Below, one piece after another: positions 31,151 to 42,289 of a DNA stretch of 64,000 nucleotides. Within the stretch, counting starts at the first letter, position 1. Each line of letters opens with the position of its first letter. Source of the stretch: Pohlia nutans (taxonomy: Eukaryota; Streptophyta; Bryopsida; Bryales; Mniaceae); the NCBI GenBank assembly GCA_022496805.1, contig CM040091.1, positions 23,426,336 through 23,490,335 on the forward strand, written 5' to 3'. Position numbers and translations under genes: made by a program. The notes under the pieces are model-generated. The model did no database searches, had not been told where the DNA came from, and saw nothing but the letters and a program-made list of their open reading frames with translations.

Positions 31151-31474
31151 GACTTCGAACCAAACAGACCATGGAACCACGGCAAACAAACCGACCAGGG
31201 AACCACGGCAATGACAAACCTAAGGCATTGAAGGATCCGCGGTTGATAAACATGGAAGCCTGTCCATACATGAGTTCTATAAAGTGGTTTGCGCAAAGAT
31301 TGAGACGCGCATGCAGGCTAAAACAAGCAGAGGGCACCCGTTTAAAATGCGCGAACTCAAGATTAATATATTACTTTGAGATCAATGATTATCATTAAAC
31401 CCCGGAGAAAAGGTCCACTTAATATGACTGTTGATAATCAAATGTAGACTTTGTCCATATACTAAATAAAATGC

Positions 31475-34400
31475 CTATGAGTTAGATCGGGTCAAAATTC
31501 CACTCTCGAGCAGGAGCTTAATTTTGTTGAAGCTGAAAGTCGGGGCATGCATGAATAAGTCGACGTTGGGGTCACGCTTGCACACCTTTATGAAGACGTA
31601 ATAAATGTGCTTGCAATAGCTGAAATAGCCACCTTTCTTACCGAACTTGACCATGGTTTGTTTGAATGCAGGACAGGTGCATGCAGGTTCCGAGCTCACT
31701 GTAATCTGGTATTGTGTCGCAGCAGGTGGAGTTCCAGAGTCCAGAGCAATGATGCACCCATAGCTTGGGTGCGGTACCATCGTAACGCCGTAGAGTCTGG
31801 CCTTCAAAATCTTGGAGGAATCGATGCTGAGACACTACTTGGAGGTGGGAACGTTGGCTTGACGGCGAACTTTCTTGGACTTCCGCGTTCCAGGATATCG
31901 GTCGACATCACATGGCACTGGGACAGTGGACATATCTGAAGGCAGCGGTGCATTGGAAAATAGCCTCCTGGGAGACACTTGAACTTTTTGTGGGAGCTGA
32001 AACCCTGCAGCTTCGAGCGCTTGAATCTCCTTGAGCTTGAGGTTCGTTCCCAGCTTCACGGGCCACACGTCAGGAATTGGCGGCCTTGGTTCCGTGGATG
32101 AAAAGTGCCTCACCCACTTGCGTCGAGTGCCCTTCAAGCACCTGTCGATGTCATCAGGGCAAAAGAAGAATTGTTCGGATATCTCCCTGCCCAACTTCAC
32201 GTTCAGCCATTCACTGGTGTATGTTGGAGCGGGGGTGTTAGTCGAATTCCGGACAATTTTAACATCGCACTTCTTCTTAGTTACTGCTCTCATTGCCCAA
32301 CACGACTTGGCACTCGTTTTGGACAGCCGAGCAATGTGCCAAAGTCGCTCGTTCACAGTGGATTCCTGGACCGCGGTAATATGCTGAATACCACCTTCCG
32401 GGACAGGTGGTGAGGATGGAATCACGGGAGATGCGATGACCTCTGGAGCTTCGGATTCTTCCTCCTCGGCTATGACTGGTAGAGAGGCTACTCTCTCGAG
32501 AGCAGCTCGCTTCAATCCACGGGGGCGAGAGTAGTTCACTGTATCCGGCCGATGGGATTCACCGTCGTCTCCAAGCGGCAGGTCCGGCTTGCGCTTGGTT
32601 GAGCCGAATACCTCCTCTCCTTCCAGGTGAGGATCACGGATGCAAAACTCATCAGCTCCGGGCATGTCCAGCATTGCCTCTTTGAGCACTCTAGGGTCGC
32701 CTGTGTTTCTGGCGCGCCGTTGTGCATTTCTTAGTTTGAGCTCGTTCTTGCAGGGAACGGATCCTCCAACGTCTCCCTTTAGGAATTGGTAGTATGCCAC
32801 TACCTGCATAAACGCACGTATGTAGTCGTTGACAGTGGCAACGTAGAGGTCATTACCTCTGTTGCCTGACGCTTGAAGCCACTTGTTGTGCATAGTCTCG
32901 GCAAGGTTGCAGGACGGCATGTCCGCTAAGGCCTCTTCGTCAAGGTTCTGTAGAAGTCCATCAAAACAAATATCAGTTGAAAATATTAGAGAGCACGGCT
33001 TTGGAAAGAGTCAGTAAAGGAGAGAGTGTACTCACGAACTGCATGCAGCCACCCCATTGTCGATATCTGAAGTGCCAAAAAGCTAGCCAAAGATCCAAGT
33101 GTGTCAACGATGTCTCGGATGCAGCTCCAGAAGACAGCCACCAAGCCCTGATGGCTAGGTATCTCATATCGGCCTCAGCCATGGTCGTGGAATCTCTATA
33201 CTGCATGCAAAGGCCCTTGTGCTGTTCTCGAAATTCTTCGGCAATGTACTGCTTGTTATGCTTCTCGAAGGATTGAGACCAATGAAAGTAGCACGTCCTC
33301 TCCCGATCCACCATTGGATCTTTGGATTCCCATTTCCGTAAATGATCCTCAGTGCATTCCAATTGGCTTGTGCACTATCCGCCATGAATCCCATGAATTG
33401 TGGGTTGGGAATGTCATGCCTCTCCATGACAGCATTCAGGTTCTTCTAGAAGACAATCTGAGCATCTGTGTCTTCCGATTGCATGTCACAGCATGCAATG
33501 GTCATGACAAGACAATAAGTAGAGTCGTAAACATGGCAACCCATCGTAGTCCAATGTTTCACGCGTTTGACATGATCCAACAGTTCTCAAGATCTCCTCC
33601 CGTTTGCATCCTCTTGACCAAATCCACACCACTACCCGGACCCATCTCGGACATTTTGAAAATGAAGACCTTGTCGGAATCTTCACCTTGTCCAGGGAAC
33701 ATGTTTTTTTGGACAAACGCCCAATTGCTGAGGCCTCTAAGTTTGGTGATACTGTCCATGACACCATACCTCCTGAGGTATCTGAATGTGACAACTTTAT
33801 TTCTTATGCTAGGAGATCCCATGTCTTTGAACCTATCAAGAACGGGCACGAGATCTTCCAAACTAAGAGTTTTGGGCCGTTCGTCTTCAGAACGTAGAAG
33901 AAACTCACCTAATAGTTCGTTGCTGGCCTCAAGAACAACTGCACTCTTGGTTGCGGATGGTGTTCTCTGGATTTGCTCTTCGATGACAGTGTTGATCTTG
34001 GACTTGGTATCTCGGTAGTTCCCAACCTTCACCAGGTGCTTGTGATGTCCAAGATGACTGCAAGCCCTTGTGCCGTTCGGCCCACCATGGACGTAGTATA
34101 TTTTAGCGCTACAGCTGTTCACGCAGGTGGGAGGCTCTTTGCAGACCTTGCAGACCAAAGTGGAGTTCTTTGGAGGCGACTCCTCCACCATGAATGGCCT
34201 CCACGTGTAGCCTTCAAACTCCGTATCATTTAATGGAGAGGTGCGGTGGGCACGCTTCAAATACTCGCACTCCTTGTTGCGACACTCCAAATGACCTACG
34301 CAGATCGAGAATCGGAACGACAAGCCCAATGGATTGGCGATGTTAGTTGTCATAGTTCTAGTCCACACATGGCCATCGTACCTCTTATCCATTCCATGCA

Positions 34401-35235
34401 TAGATCTTGCGGTTGTGTGAGACGTGTGAAGCGCAGCGGCAGGAAACTCGTACACTACGTCACCGTCGAATTTGGGAGGAAGATAGTCCACCTTGATCGT
34501 TGTGATCGTGTTGTAATCAAGTTTCTTGAGCATGTTCTTCTTCCCATGTAGGGTAGCTAGTCTCTTCAACTTGGGTAAGATACTTGCAACGGTGAGTGCC
34601 TTGGCAGAGGGAGAGGGAGAGGGACATGGAATATCGTTCAAGTTGATGGATTCCAGACTATGAGCGGCCGATTCAAAACTATGAGTGGCATAAGACTTTG
34701 ATGACGGAGAGCTCAGATTGTGAATGGGAGGACGTTCAGTGACCTTCTCAGTATCAGACGAATCACTCGAGAGAGCAATGTACGAAGTTGGTTCCGACTC
34801 AGGCTTGACCGAAGTGGATGATCCGAAAAGGGGAGTGAGTTCCACATCTGCATCATGCTCAACTTTGACATTTCTAAAAAGAGGAGCATGGATTGTGCAC
34901 GTGGATGACTGATTTGGTCTACCCTTGTCCATCGTCATAGGGAGACCGTAGACATCATACTTTCTAGGCCCAAGCTCCCACACTAGACTTTGAGTCGGGC
35001 TCTGGTGTGGCTGCTGGATAACTGTGTGAGACGGGGACGACTGATTAGAATCATCAAAGACGTGCTTCTCGACATATAGACTCGATTCGTCAAAATGAAA
35101 TCTCATACTGAGATGTTTACTGGACACAACAGCAACTCCCTCGCCATTCACTGGGAACGAGACAGGAGCATTTGATCCATACGCTGAAAGGATTGCAGCT
35201 TGCAAAGGGAGCTCAGATATAGTAGTGGATGCCAT
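31475..35235 (-). pseudogene. MULE-B transposase with SWIM finger, disrupted
   Basis: Opens at 35,235 (MASTTISELPLQAAIL). It has the N-terminal module, a Cys/His module (GMDKRYDGHVW, CVGHLECRNKECEYL, LVCKVCKEPPTC, RACSHLGHHKHLV), the catalytic region (FMGFMADSAQANWNALR) and a C-terminal SWIM finger (CTCPAF...YCKHIYYVF). Lesions, in reading order: a deletion of about 10 bp near 33,565 that removes the FDH containing the first catalytic Asp; TAG at 33,446-33,448; a frameshift near 33,320; and TAG at 31,835-31,837. The intron at 32,948-33,035 (GTGAGTAC...TTCTACAG) matches that of MULE-A. It is on the opposite strand to the gene at 35,755, with 520 bp between their 5' ends. Confidence 0.85.
32948..33035 (-). 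other. Conserved intron of MULE-B transposase
   Basis: 88 bp, donor GTGAGTAC and acceptor TTCTACAG on the minus strand, after RQWGGCMQF. It is at the same position as the 101-bp intron of MULE-A. Confidence 0.85.
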
Positions 35236-35754
35236 GACAAAGATCGCCTAGATCGAAGAATGCGAGGATTGTTCAGACTGGAAGGTTTTGACGATAAAAT
35301 ACTGAATTGTGGATGCTTGGACGATGTTGGAATCAATAGTTTTGAGAACTAATGTTGATGAATGCGTTCATCACTGACTCAATCATTGTAGTCCAAACAC
35401 CAACTTAAGGTTGCAGCCGAAATTCTCAACACCCCAACTAAGCATTCTCTCAATTTGCAAACATTCGATTGAGGACAAACCTCTTTAGAAAAAGGGGTTA
35501 CATTTAGATTTCGCCGATCTCTTAAGATGTAGGAATTGCGGAACTTCTTGAAATGTGTCAGTACAGAAATATAACGGCACGGTCATAGACACGAGCACAT
35601 GCGCCTGGCATTATTTAGCATCTTCTGGAACAGTTTGATTCCCCAGCTTTGAGTATATATCCTATGCGTGACTAAACTAGATCAATGTAGAGAACCGCTA
35701 CAATGAGATAGAATGTGATAGAATGAGAGAGGACGAGATTGTTGTAGAGTACAC
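35236..35754. other. Divergent intergenic region
   Basis: Lies between the 5' ends of the MULE-B transposase (minus) and the methyltransferase-like gene (plus). No ORF of note. It may contain both promoters; I cannot identify specific sites. Confidence 0.4.
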
Positions 35755-38700
35755 ATGAAGCAAGCAGCACCTTCGAAGAACGTGACACCAAAGAAGAAGT
35801 GGAGACGTGTTCAGACGGACTTTAGTGGCGGCAAGGCAAAGCGAAGAAAGGAAGCCAGGAGGTTGAAGCTCGAGAGCTTGCTTCTAGGTACTCCTAGAAA
35901 GCAACCTGAGGTGGATGTTGACGACGTAGGATTGAAGAGTAGAAAAGATCGTAGCATCAACAAACTAACGCTAGGTTCAATTGACGAGGGAATTGAAGAG
36001 GACCGAGAGCGCACGGAATTAGGAGAAACTTTGCCTTTGGACATAGTCGATCTAATGGCTGATCATCAACGAAAAACGAGGAAAGTCGATCGCAGCCGTT
36101 CAAATATGAACGTCCGGTCTTGGCTTGACAACAACTACAGTAAGGATCAATTCAAGATTACAGACGAAGATACGGAAATCAAGAATGGTGGCGAACTTAC
36201 GGAGGTAATTGGGTGGAGTTGGAAATCTATGAATGTTGGAAGTGTCTTGTAATCATCGGAGCACCCGTAGTACCGAGCACCGGCACCCGTAGCTCCCATT
36301 CATAAGGTTAAATGGATAAAACTATTCAACTCATCCGTGGCAACTCGTGAAGCATCTCGTTTCCCTCCCAAACCTTTGAATGAAGAGAAGTTGGGAATGT
36401 TTCTTGTCAAGGCTTGTTGGTGGGTTGGGGTATGATATTCATACACCATTTAATCTACTTGAGTTCATGTGTTCTAATTTTTGGTCATGATTTATATTTG
36501 AGTTCTAGTTAGGTTTGTAATCAAATGTTTACAAGGTCACTAATTAATCATGAATTGATGATGAATATACTTCATAAAATTGCAGATTGAAGAGAAGGTA
36601 GTAGAGTACTTTGAAGATATTGTTCGTGCTGATAACATTAGCCTCTCCATGGACTCTCCTCTTGAGCCTCTATCATTGACTACTTTTATAGAGGACCGGT
36701 CTTCAGACGCTTGTATGTTATCGCCGGCACAGCTGCGTACATGAACTACGGCGCACTTAAACTCTGGCGCTTGGTACCTAGATTGCAGCACATCTTTCAC
36801 GCCAATCCAGGAGATCGAGTTGAAGTAGAATCGGGAGGCAGCAGCAATTGCAGCTGAAGACATCATTGAGGTTGCAAATGTCGAGGATGACGAGGCCAGA
36901 GAGAAGGCAGTGAAGAAACGGGAGGAGTCCAATCGTAAGAAGGCCCAGAAGGTGAAGGATGCTGCTGAAAAGGCAGCCTTAAGGGAGAAGGAAAGGATTG
37001 ACAAGGCACTAGAGAAAGCAGCAGAGAAGGTAGCAGAGAAGGAGAAGGGGAAGAAGAAGACCGTTCAACCTGCAAAGAACGAGAAGGAAGCTGCAGGCGC
37101 CTCTTCTACGGTGGACGGTGGTTCTCAGTTACAATCGACTCCTACCCGAGGTACTAAGCGTGATTCTCCCTATGATTTTCTCTCTCAGGGCCCAGTGACG
37201 GTTGACCTTGGACGAGTGGAGGACTTCGCCAATGATGAGTTCATAGTGAACACATCATTGGGCCAGATTCTTGGAGTTGGAACTGGTCCATTGCCCTCGG
37301 TTTATGACGATTTGAAGGCATTTATGAAGAAAGTAAGTGTTTTTTTATTTAATTTGTGTAATTTTGATTTCAAATGTTTTCTACAATCAATGTAATTAAT
37401 AATATGAGCTCTTGGAAGTAAATTCATTGACTACTATGTTTGTGTATAATTTGTTCCATTATGATTTGAAATGTGTTCATCCCTAAATCAATCAAAGTGT
37501 TTAAATCCTAAACTGTGCTTTTGAAACTACGATTGATGAGTGATATGTTTGTATTTCAATTGTTCAAGTTTTGTTTGTAATGTGTTCATGCATATATCAA
37601 TCAATGTATCTAAACTCTAAACTGTGCTTTTGAAACTAACTTAGTTGATTGTCTTCTTTGTCTTCTAATACAAGAATGACAAGTCCCGGGCGCATAAAGG
37701 TGACTTGAATTCCAGGGGATTAGTGGACCTCATGATCGTGGATATGCCTGAGGGTCTGCTAATCCCAGGCGTATCCAATCTTGCCTCCACCGTTCCCAAG
37801 TGGAACCAAGAACCTCGAGAATTCTTGCAACCAGTTTTCGATTTTGCAGATCAACACCTGCAGGATGATGGTGCTCTTATTATTATTTACCCTTTTCGAT
37901 CAGCTACAAAATCGAAGATTTTGAGTTACTGCAAGAGCTATGGATTCGAGGTGAAGAAGGACTGGTGGGGAATGAACCGTCTTCACTTGACATCCCCTAC
38001 CAATCCATTGTTGACGGTGAGTTTGTTTATAAAGCTAATGTTGACATTGATTTACTTTGAAGTACATTGTATATGTTTTCCTAAACTTATGTAAGTGTTT
38101 TTCTTTTGCAGACCAATCGCTTTGGCATTTGTTTGGCGATCAGGGTTAAGGGTACTTGGGAACCATCATCTTTTGCATTCTTGCCAGTCCCTGCACTTCT
38201 TCGTAACGGAGTAGATGTTGCACGTGACGACATCCTCCAGAACTACATGGGTAAGGATGACCAGTTGATGAACGGGGAGGTGCCATGGCGAGGACCGCGA
38301 GAGAAATCTACCATGTTCATGCAGATGCTGATCGAGACATGTTCTTTTCCAGGCGATGTGGTTTTGGATTGCACTACCGTGAGTTGTTAGTAATTCTATC
38401 TCATTCTAAATGATATGTTTGAATTTTTGTCATTGTACATTGATTACATTTGTTTACTATCTCTCATTTATTTTGTCTACGTTTGTCTACTATCTTTCAA
38501 TTTTTGTCCTTGTAGTTTGTTTACGTTTTTCTACTTTGTGATTGTTTTTCCAAGCGCCTCTATCCACGCTTGCCGCAATGTGGACCGCTACATCGCAGCG
38601 CTAGAGGAGGACAAGGCTATATTTGATGCGGTCCTTGCTCCTCTCATTCGACCCGCGGTGACACGTAGGCCTTGACAACCGAGGGTTGTTATTGGCTTGG

Positions 38701-39162
38701 ATGACATGGACGATGACGACATTGTAGCGGAGCCGATTGTGAAGAAATCCCGATTCAGTAAGTAAGTCGGTTTATGTAATTGCTTTGCATTATGATTTGT
38801 AGTTCTTTGCTCCTGGTTTATTTTTCAGTATTTCTAATACTATGGTTTTTATTGCTTTCAGATGCGGCGGACTAAGTGCTCCAATTCACCGACCTTTCTT
38901 CTCTAATCCCAAGTTTTTTCCTAGTCCCCCTAAACCCTTCACACTGCCCTCTTATGCAGAAGGAATTGCAAGACAGTTTGCAGAGCAGTGTATTTCTGAT
39001 CGTAGTCCACGCCCCGTGTTTGTTTCTGCTCGTGTTTTAGAGTTTGTTGATCAGGAGGCAGTTGAGTCTGATGGTGAGGCATCCGGTAGTGATTGTAGTG
39101 ACATAGAGGGGTCTATGTCCGGATCTTCTAGTCCCACGGCTTCATTTGAGGCTTCGCCATAG
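35755..39162 (+). pseudogene. Multi-exon gene with beta-class DNA methyltransferase-like (N6/N4) motifs
   Basis: Exons: 35,755 to about 36,190 (Lys/Arg-rich start; a frame slip continues as WVELEIYECWKCLVIIGAP), a segment ending ...KACWWVG at 36,429, 36,586 onward (a slip near 36,740-36,830), a Lys/Glu-rich helix to 37,332, 37,675-38,016, 38,112-38,378, 38,555-38,761 and 38,862-39,162. Introns 36,430-36,585, 37,333-37,674, 38,017-38,111 and 38,762-38,861 are GT-AG. The fold is suggested by VDLMIVDMPEG then DDGALIIIYP (motif IV region), and later EKSTMFMQMLIETC-SFPGDVVLDCTT (motifs X and I) and SIHACRNVDRYIAALEEDKA. IV before X-I is the beta-class order. The catalytic (D/N/S)PP(Y/F/W) is DMPE here, so activity is doubtful. 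A TGA at 38,673-38,675 precedes an acidic/Ser tail. Confidence 0.5.
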
Positions 39163-39659
39163 CTCTATACTCTTGAGTATTGTGACTATTATGTGTTATT
39201 TGACACAGATGTTTTTATTGGATTGTAGTGAGACTAAAAGGGCCACTACCACTTTATTTGCATTCGTTGTCCATCTTCATATTTGAATGGTTTCACTCTT
39301 ATTCAACCACCCTAACTCAATTCTATGTGCTTTTATAAATTCTTGTACATTGGGTTTCTTGATAGTTACAAACATTGAGAATTGAAAATATAATCTAAAA
39401 CTACTCATATTTTGGTCTTTAAACCCTAAACCCCTAAACACTAAACTCACAAAAATTAATTCAATTAAATGCCTTAAGATTTGAGAAATTCTAACACATT
39501 GAACTTCTTTATAAAACTGTTGACTCCACATTAGAATGTTACATGCATTTTCATTATCACTACATTTCACACATTTATCAATTTTGCCTGACTAATTTTT
39601 TGGACATACAATTTGTCTAAAACCGCACACATGTTTTCCCTAAACCATTTAAACCGATA
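39163..39659. other. 3' flank of the methyltransferase-like gene
   Basis: AT-rich, no gene. Contains AAACCCTAAACCCCTAAAC-type telomere-like words near 39,420. Confidence 0.4.
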
Positions 39660-39795
39660 GAAAATAATTCCTAAATCCCAAAGCCCACGGTCATAGGTCC
39701 AAAAAAAAAATTTGGAAAAAAACTGAAAAATTCTGTGGGCTCTCAGGCTCACAGGCTCCCGGGCTCACGCTCCCAGGCTCACATGCTAGCACGCT
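39660..39795 (+). repeat. Dispersed CTC-AGGCTCAC repeat, second copy
   Basis: CCCACGGTCATAGGTCC (about 39,685) is followed by an A-rich tract and repeated CAGGCTCAC words ending CAGGCTCACATGCTAGC (39,774-39,790). The same ending is at 19,999-20,014, and the inverted form is at the right window edge. Confidence 0.55.
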
Positions 39796-40500
39796 CGTGT
39801 ATGTTGGAGTCGAATTCAAATTTGAAGGGCTCGATCTTGTTTCCCCCTTCTGAATTGGCGGGGATTCTTCGTTTGAATTCTCTGCTGGACCACCATCTCT
39901 GGATCATTCACATGAATTCAGAGTAGCCTCTCAATTCATAGTTTCATTAGCGCGTTTGTGAGCTTTTTCTTGCAACATTGCATGTCATTGGCGGTCTGAA
40001 GGATTGAGGGGGCGGACAAGGGATTGAAGTGGCGGAGCAGGCTTTGAGGAGGCGGAGGAAGCACCGGACGAGGTGTTTAAAGCGGTCGAATACAATCATA
40101 GGGAGCACAGGTATTTCGGTCTAACCTTGGAAGATCTTTTGCCAATTGGGTCTGTCCGCATGAGCAGCGTCCCAGGTTCTATCTCCCATTTATGTTACAT
40201 GTGCTGATCGGGACGTCCAAGTGCGGGGTTTATACCCCTGTTGTACAGTCTGGCCACTTCCTTCGTCGCACCGAGTAGAATTCTTCATGCAGTTCTCCGC
40301 GGGTTATGTAGAATTTGCAAAGTTAGAGTGGAATTTGTAGTTCAGAATGTGTCTTGCATGTTGGTCGAATGTAATGCATGTATGTGATGACGTCTTCTTT
40401 GGGTGATTGTGCAGTACAGACAGTAATTGTGCTGTACGGACCGGTGTGGCGAGGTGGAGGCTGCTATCAGGACCCAACTAACCCGAGTGGCGACTGGAGT
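39796..40500. other. Left flank of the DUF7869 element
   Basis: No supported gene. Contains GGCGG-rich words (about 40,000-40,060). The true left end of the element at 40.5-45.0 kb may lie here, but I could not define a terminal repeat. Confidence 0.3.
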
Positions 40501-40902
40501 ATCGGGAGGTCCCCCGATGTTTATGCGGCAGGAGTGCTCTCCCCGACTTTGGGATTGTACAGTTGGATGAGTTCAGCACTGAGCCTAAGCAGTGGATATC
40601 TCACATCGAGGGATCCCACGATATTATAGAAATCGGAGCAGTATCTATAGACTGCGTCATAAACCGTGGTCCCTGCAGGGGTTGTAACGCCGCTTGAGGT
40701 ATCGGGAGATCTCTCGATGTATATGTGGCTGGAGTGCTCACTCTGAGTCGCGGACTGTAGAGTTGGAGGTGTTCAACAGTGCGCCTACTCGCTTGATATC
40801 TAACATTGAGAGATCCCTCGATCTTATGGAATTTCGACCACTTTCAGGGATTTGGTACAAGAGTAGTCCCTGAACGGGCTGGACATTGGGAGATCTCCCA
40901 AT
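40501..40902 (+). repeat. Left palindrome array
   Basis: Palindromes at 40,501-40,518, 40,605-40,622, 40,701-40,718, 40,805-40,822 and 40,885-40,902. The last, ATTGGGAGATCTCCCAAT, is a perfect 18-bp palindrome. The first two pairs belong to a 200-bp direct repeat (GATGT, TATG, GGAGTGCTC and TTG(T/G)A words repeat at +200). Confidence 0.85.
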
Positions 40903-40915
40903 ACTGATTTGGATC

Positions 40916-42198
40916 TTTTTAGAATGGACTCTGGCAGTGACAGTGATGGTCCCCAGATGCCGTTTATGGGACCATCCAGTTACGACTTCTCTCAGCAATC
41001 AACTGCTCGCTCAGATGAGCTTCGACCCGGGCAATCTGTGAAGCTTGTCGTCCCCCGTTTCGGAGATGTTGGATTCGGATCTGTTGTCGAGGTTCATCTT
41101 TCTGGGCAGTGGCTTGGAGTTAGCATTCCACCTGGCTCTGCAGAATTTATTCTTGTGCGACCATCAAGCATCGTGTCGGACGCAGAGAACTTCTTCCTCA
41201 AACCTCGCCATAGAGGTTGCAGCGTTTTGAGGGATGCTTTGAATCGAACAGTCCTCTGGACAGCTGGTGATGCGATGGCATTGTTGCAGGATCCTCCCAT
41301 GGATGATGTTGAATACGTTCGTCCAGAATCCTGGATTGGATTGGAAGTTCAGTGGTTGGACCTTGTGGGTGTGCTTTTAGCCTCGGGTAGAGTGTTCTGC
41401 TCTGAATCAGAGGAGTATTTTCGAGACGGAAGATTGGGCGAGGGATACATTGGAGTGACGATCCTCGATGTCTTTGTCGGGGACACTGATGCCATAATGA
41501 GTAATGAGCGTTGGTTGATATCTGAATGCAAATTCCCAAACGGCCCTTCTCTTCGGTCAACAGTCGACCACTTTTCCCGAATCCCCAGGGATGTAGATCC
41601 GCAAGAGCACCTTGGAGGCAGACGGAAGGCACCTTACCGGTTTATAGTGCGGAGACCGAAAGCGTATGAGAAACTTCCGCAGTACATTACGAAGACAGCG
41701 GATGCTGAAGTGAGGAAGGTTAGCTCCGAGAGGTGCTGCTCGAAGCATTGCTGTCAGACATTTCCACAGGGGCTCACACTAATAGTGCGTCAGGAATTCT
41801 ATTCGAAATCCTTTGAGGAAAGGCGGGAATATGGGATTGCTGCGGGTGGACAGATGCATTCAGTCGATGGCGACCGTAGGAGGAAGTACTTGACGCTGCA
41901 TGGTTTGGAAGTTTGCGCGACTGTGTGGTATCTTATTCACGGAGTTCCAAAGTCGACTTTTCATAGCTATGTCCAAAGATATAACAAAGGGGTTCTCTCA
42001 ACAGTGCATGGAAACAAGGGCTACAAGCGACCGCGGATTGGAACAGTTCAAGTCATGGGTACTATTGCTGCTATTGTCGAGGAGAATGCAGATCAGATGC
42101 CCCACCAAATGCGAGGAATCGGACATGGAAGAGTGGACACTTTGAAATATCTTCCTGCAGGCAACAACCGGAAGCGAGTGATGGCCGACGCCAATGAG
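40916..42198 (+). CDS. DUF7869-type transposase-like gene, 5' part
   Basis: In-frame ATG 40,912-40,916 region (MDSGSDSDGPQMPF) to a GT donor after VMADANE (GT at 42,199). Two SH3/Tudor- or BAH-like small-barrel repeats are suggested by LRPGQSVKLVVPRFG with VEVHLSGQWLGVSI, and by WIGLEVQWLDLVGVLLASG. A Cys-rich motif follows (ERCCSKHCCQTF), then a helical region (KYLTLHGLEVCATVWYLIHG) typical of the N-terminal half of DUF7869 proteins. The intron contains another copy of the palindrome (42,229-42,246). Role: most likely DNA recognition by an element-encoded protein (inference). Confidence 0.65.
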
Positions 42199-42289
42199 GT
42201 ACGAGTCATTGTTTCGCGTATCAGTTGCATCGGGAGATCTCCCAATAGATGTTACTCTCGTATTGACAGTCGATTCTCTGTCTTACAGT

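Noticed and set aside
35755..39162. MT-A70 (METTL3-type) RNA methyltransferase
   Set aside because: MT-A70 proteins are alpha-permuted with DPPW and a conserved C-terminal domain not seen here; the motif order here is beta-class and DPPW is absent.
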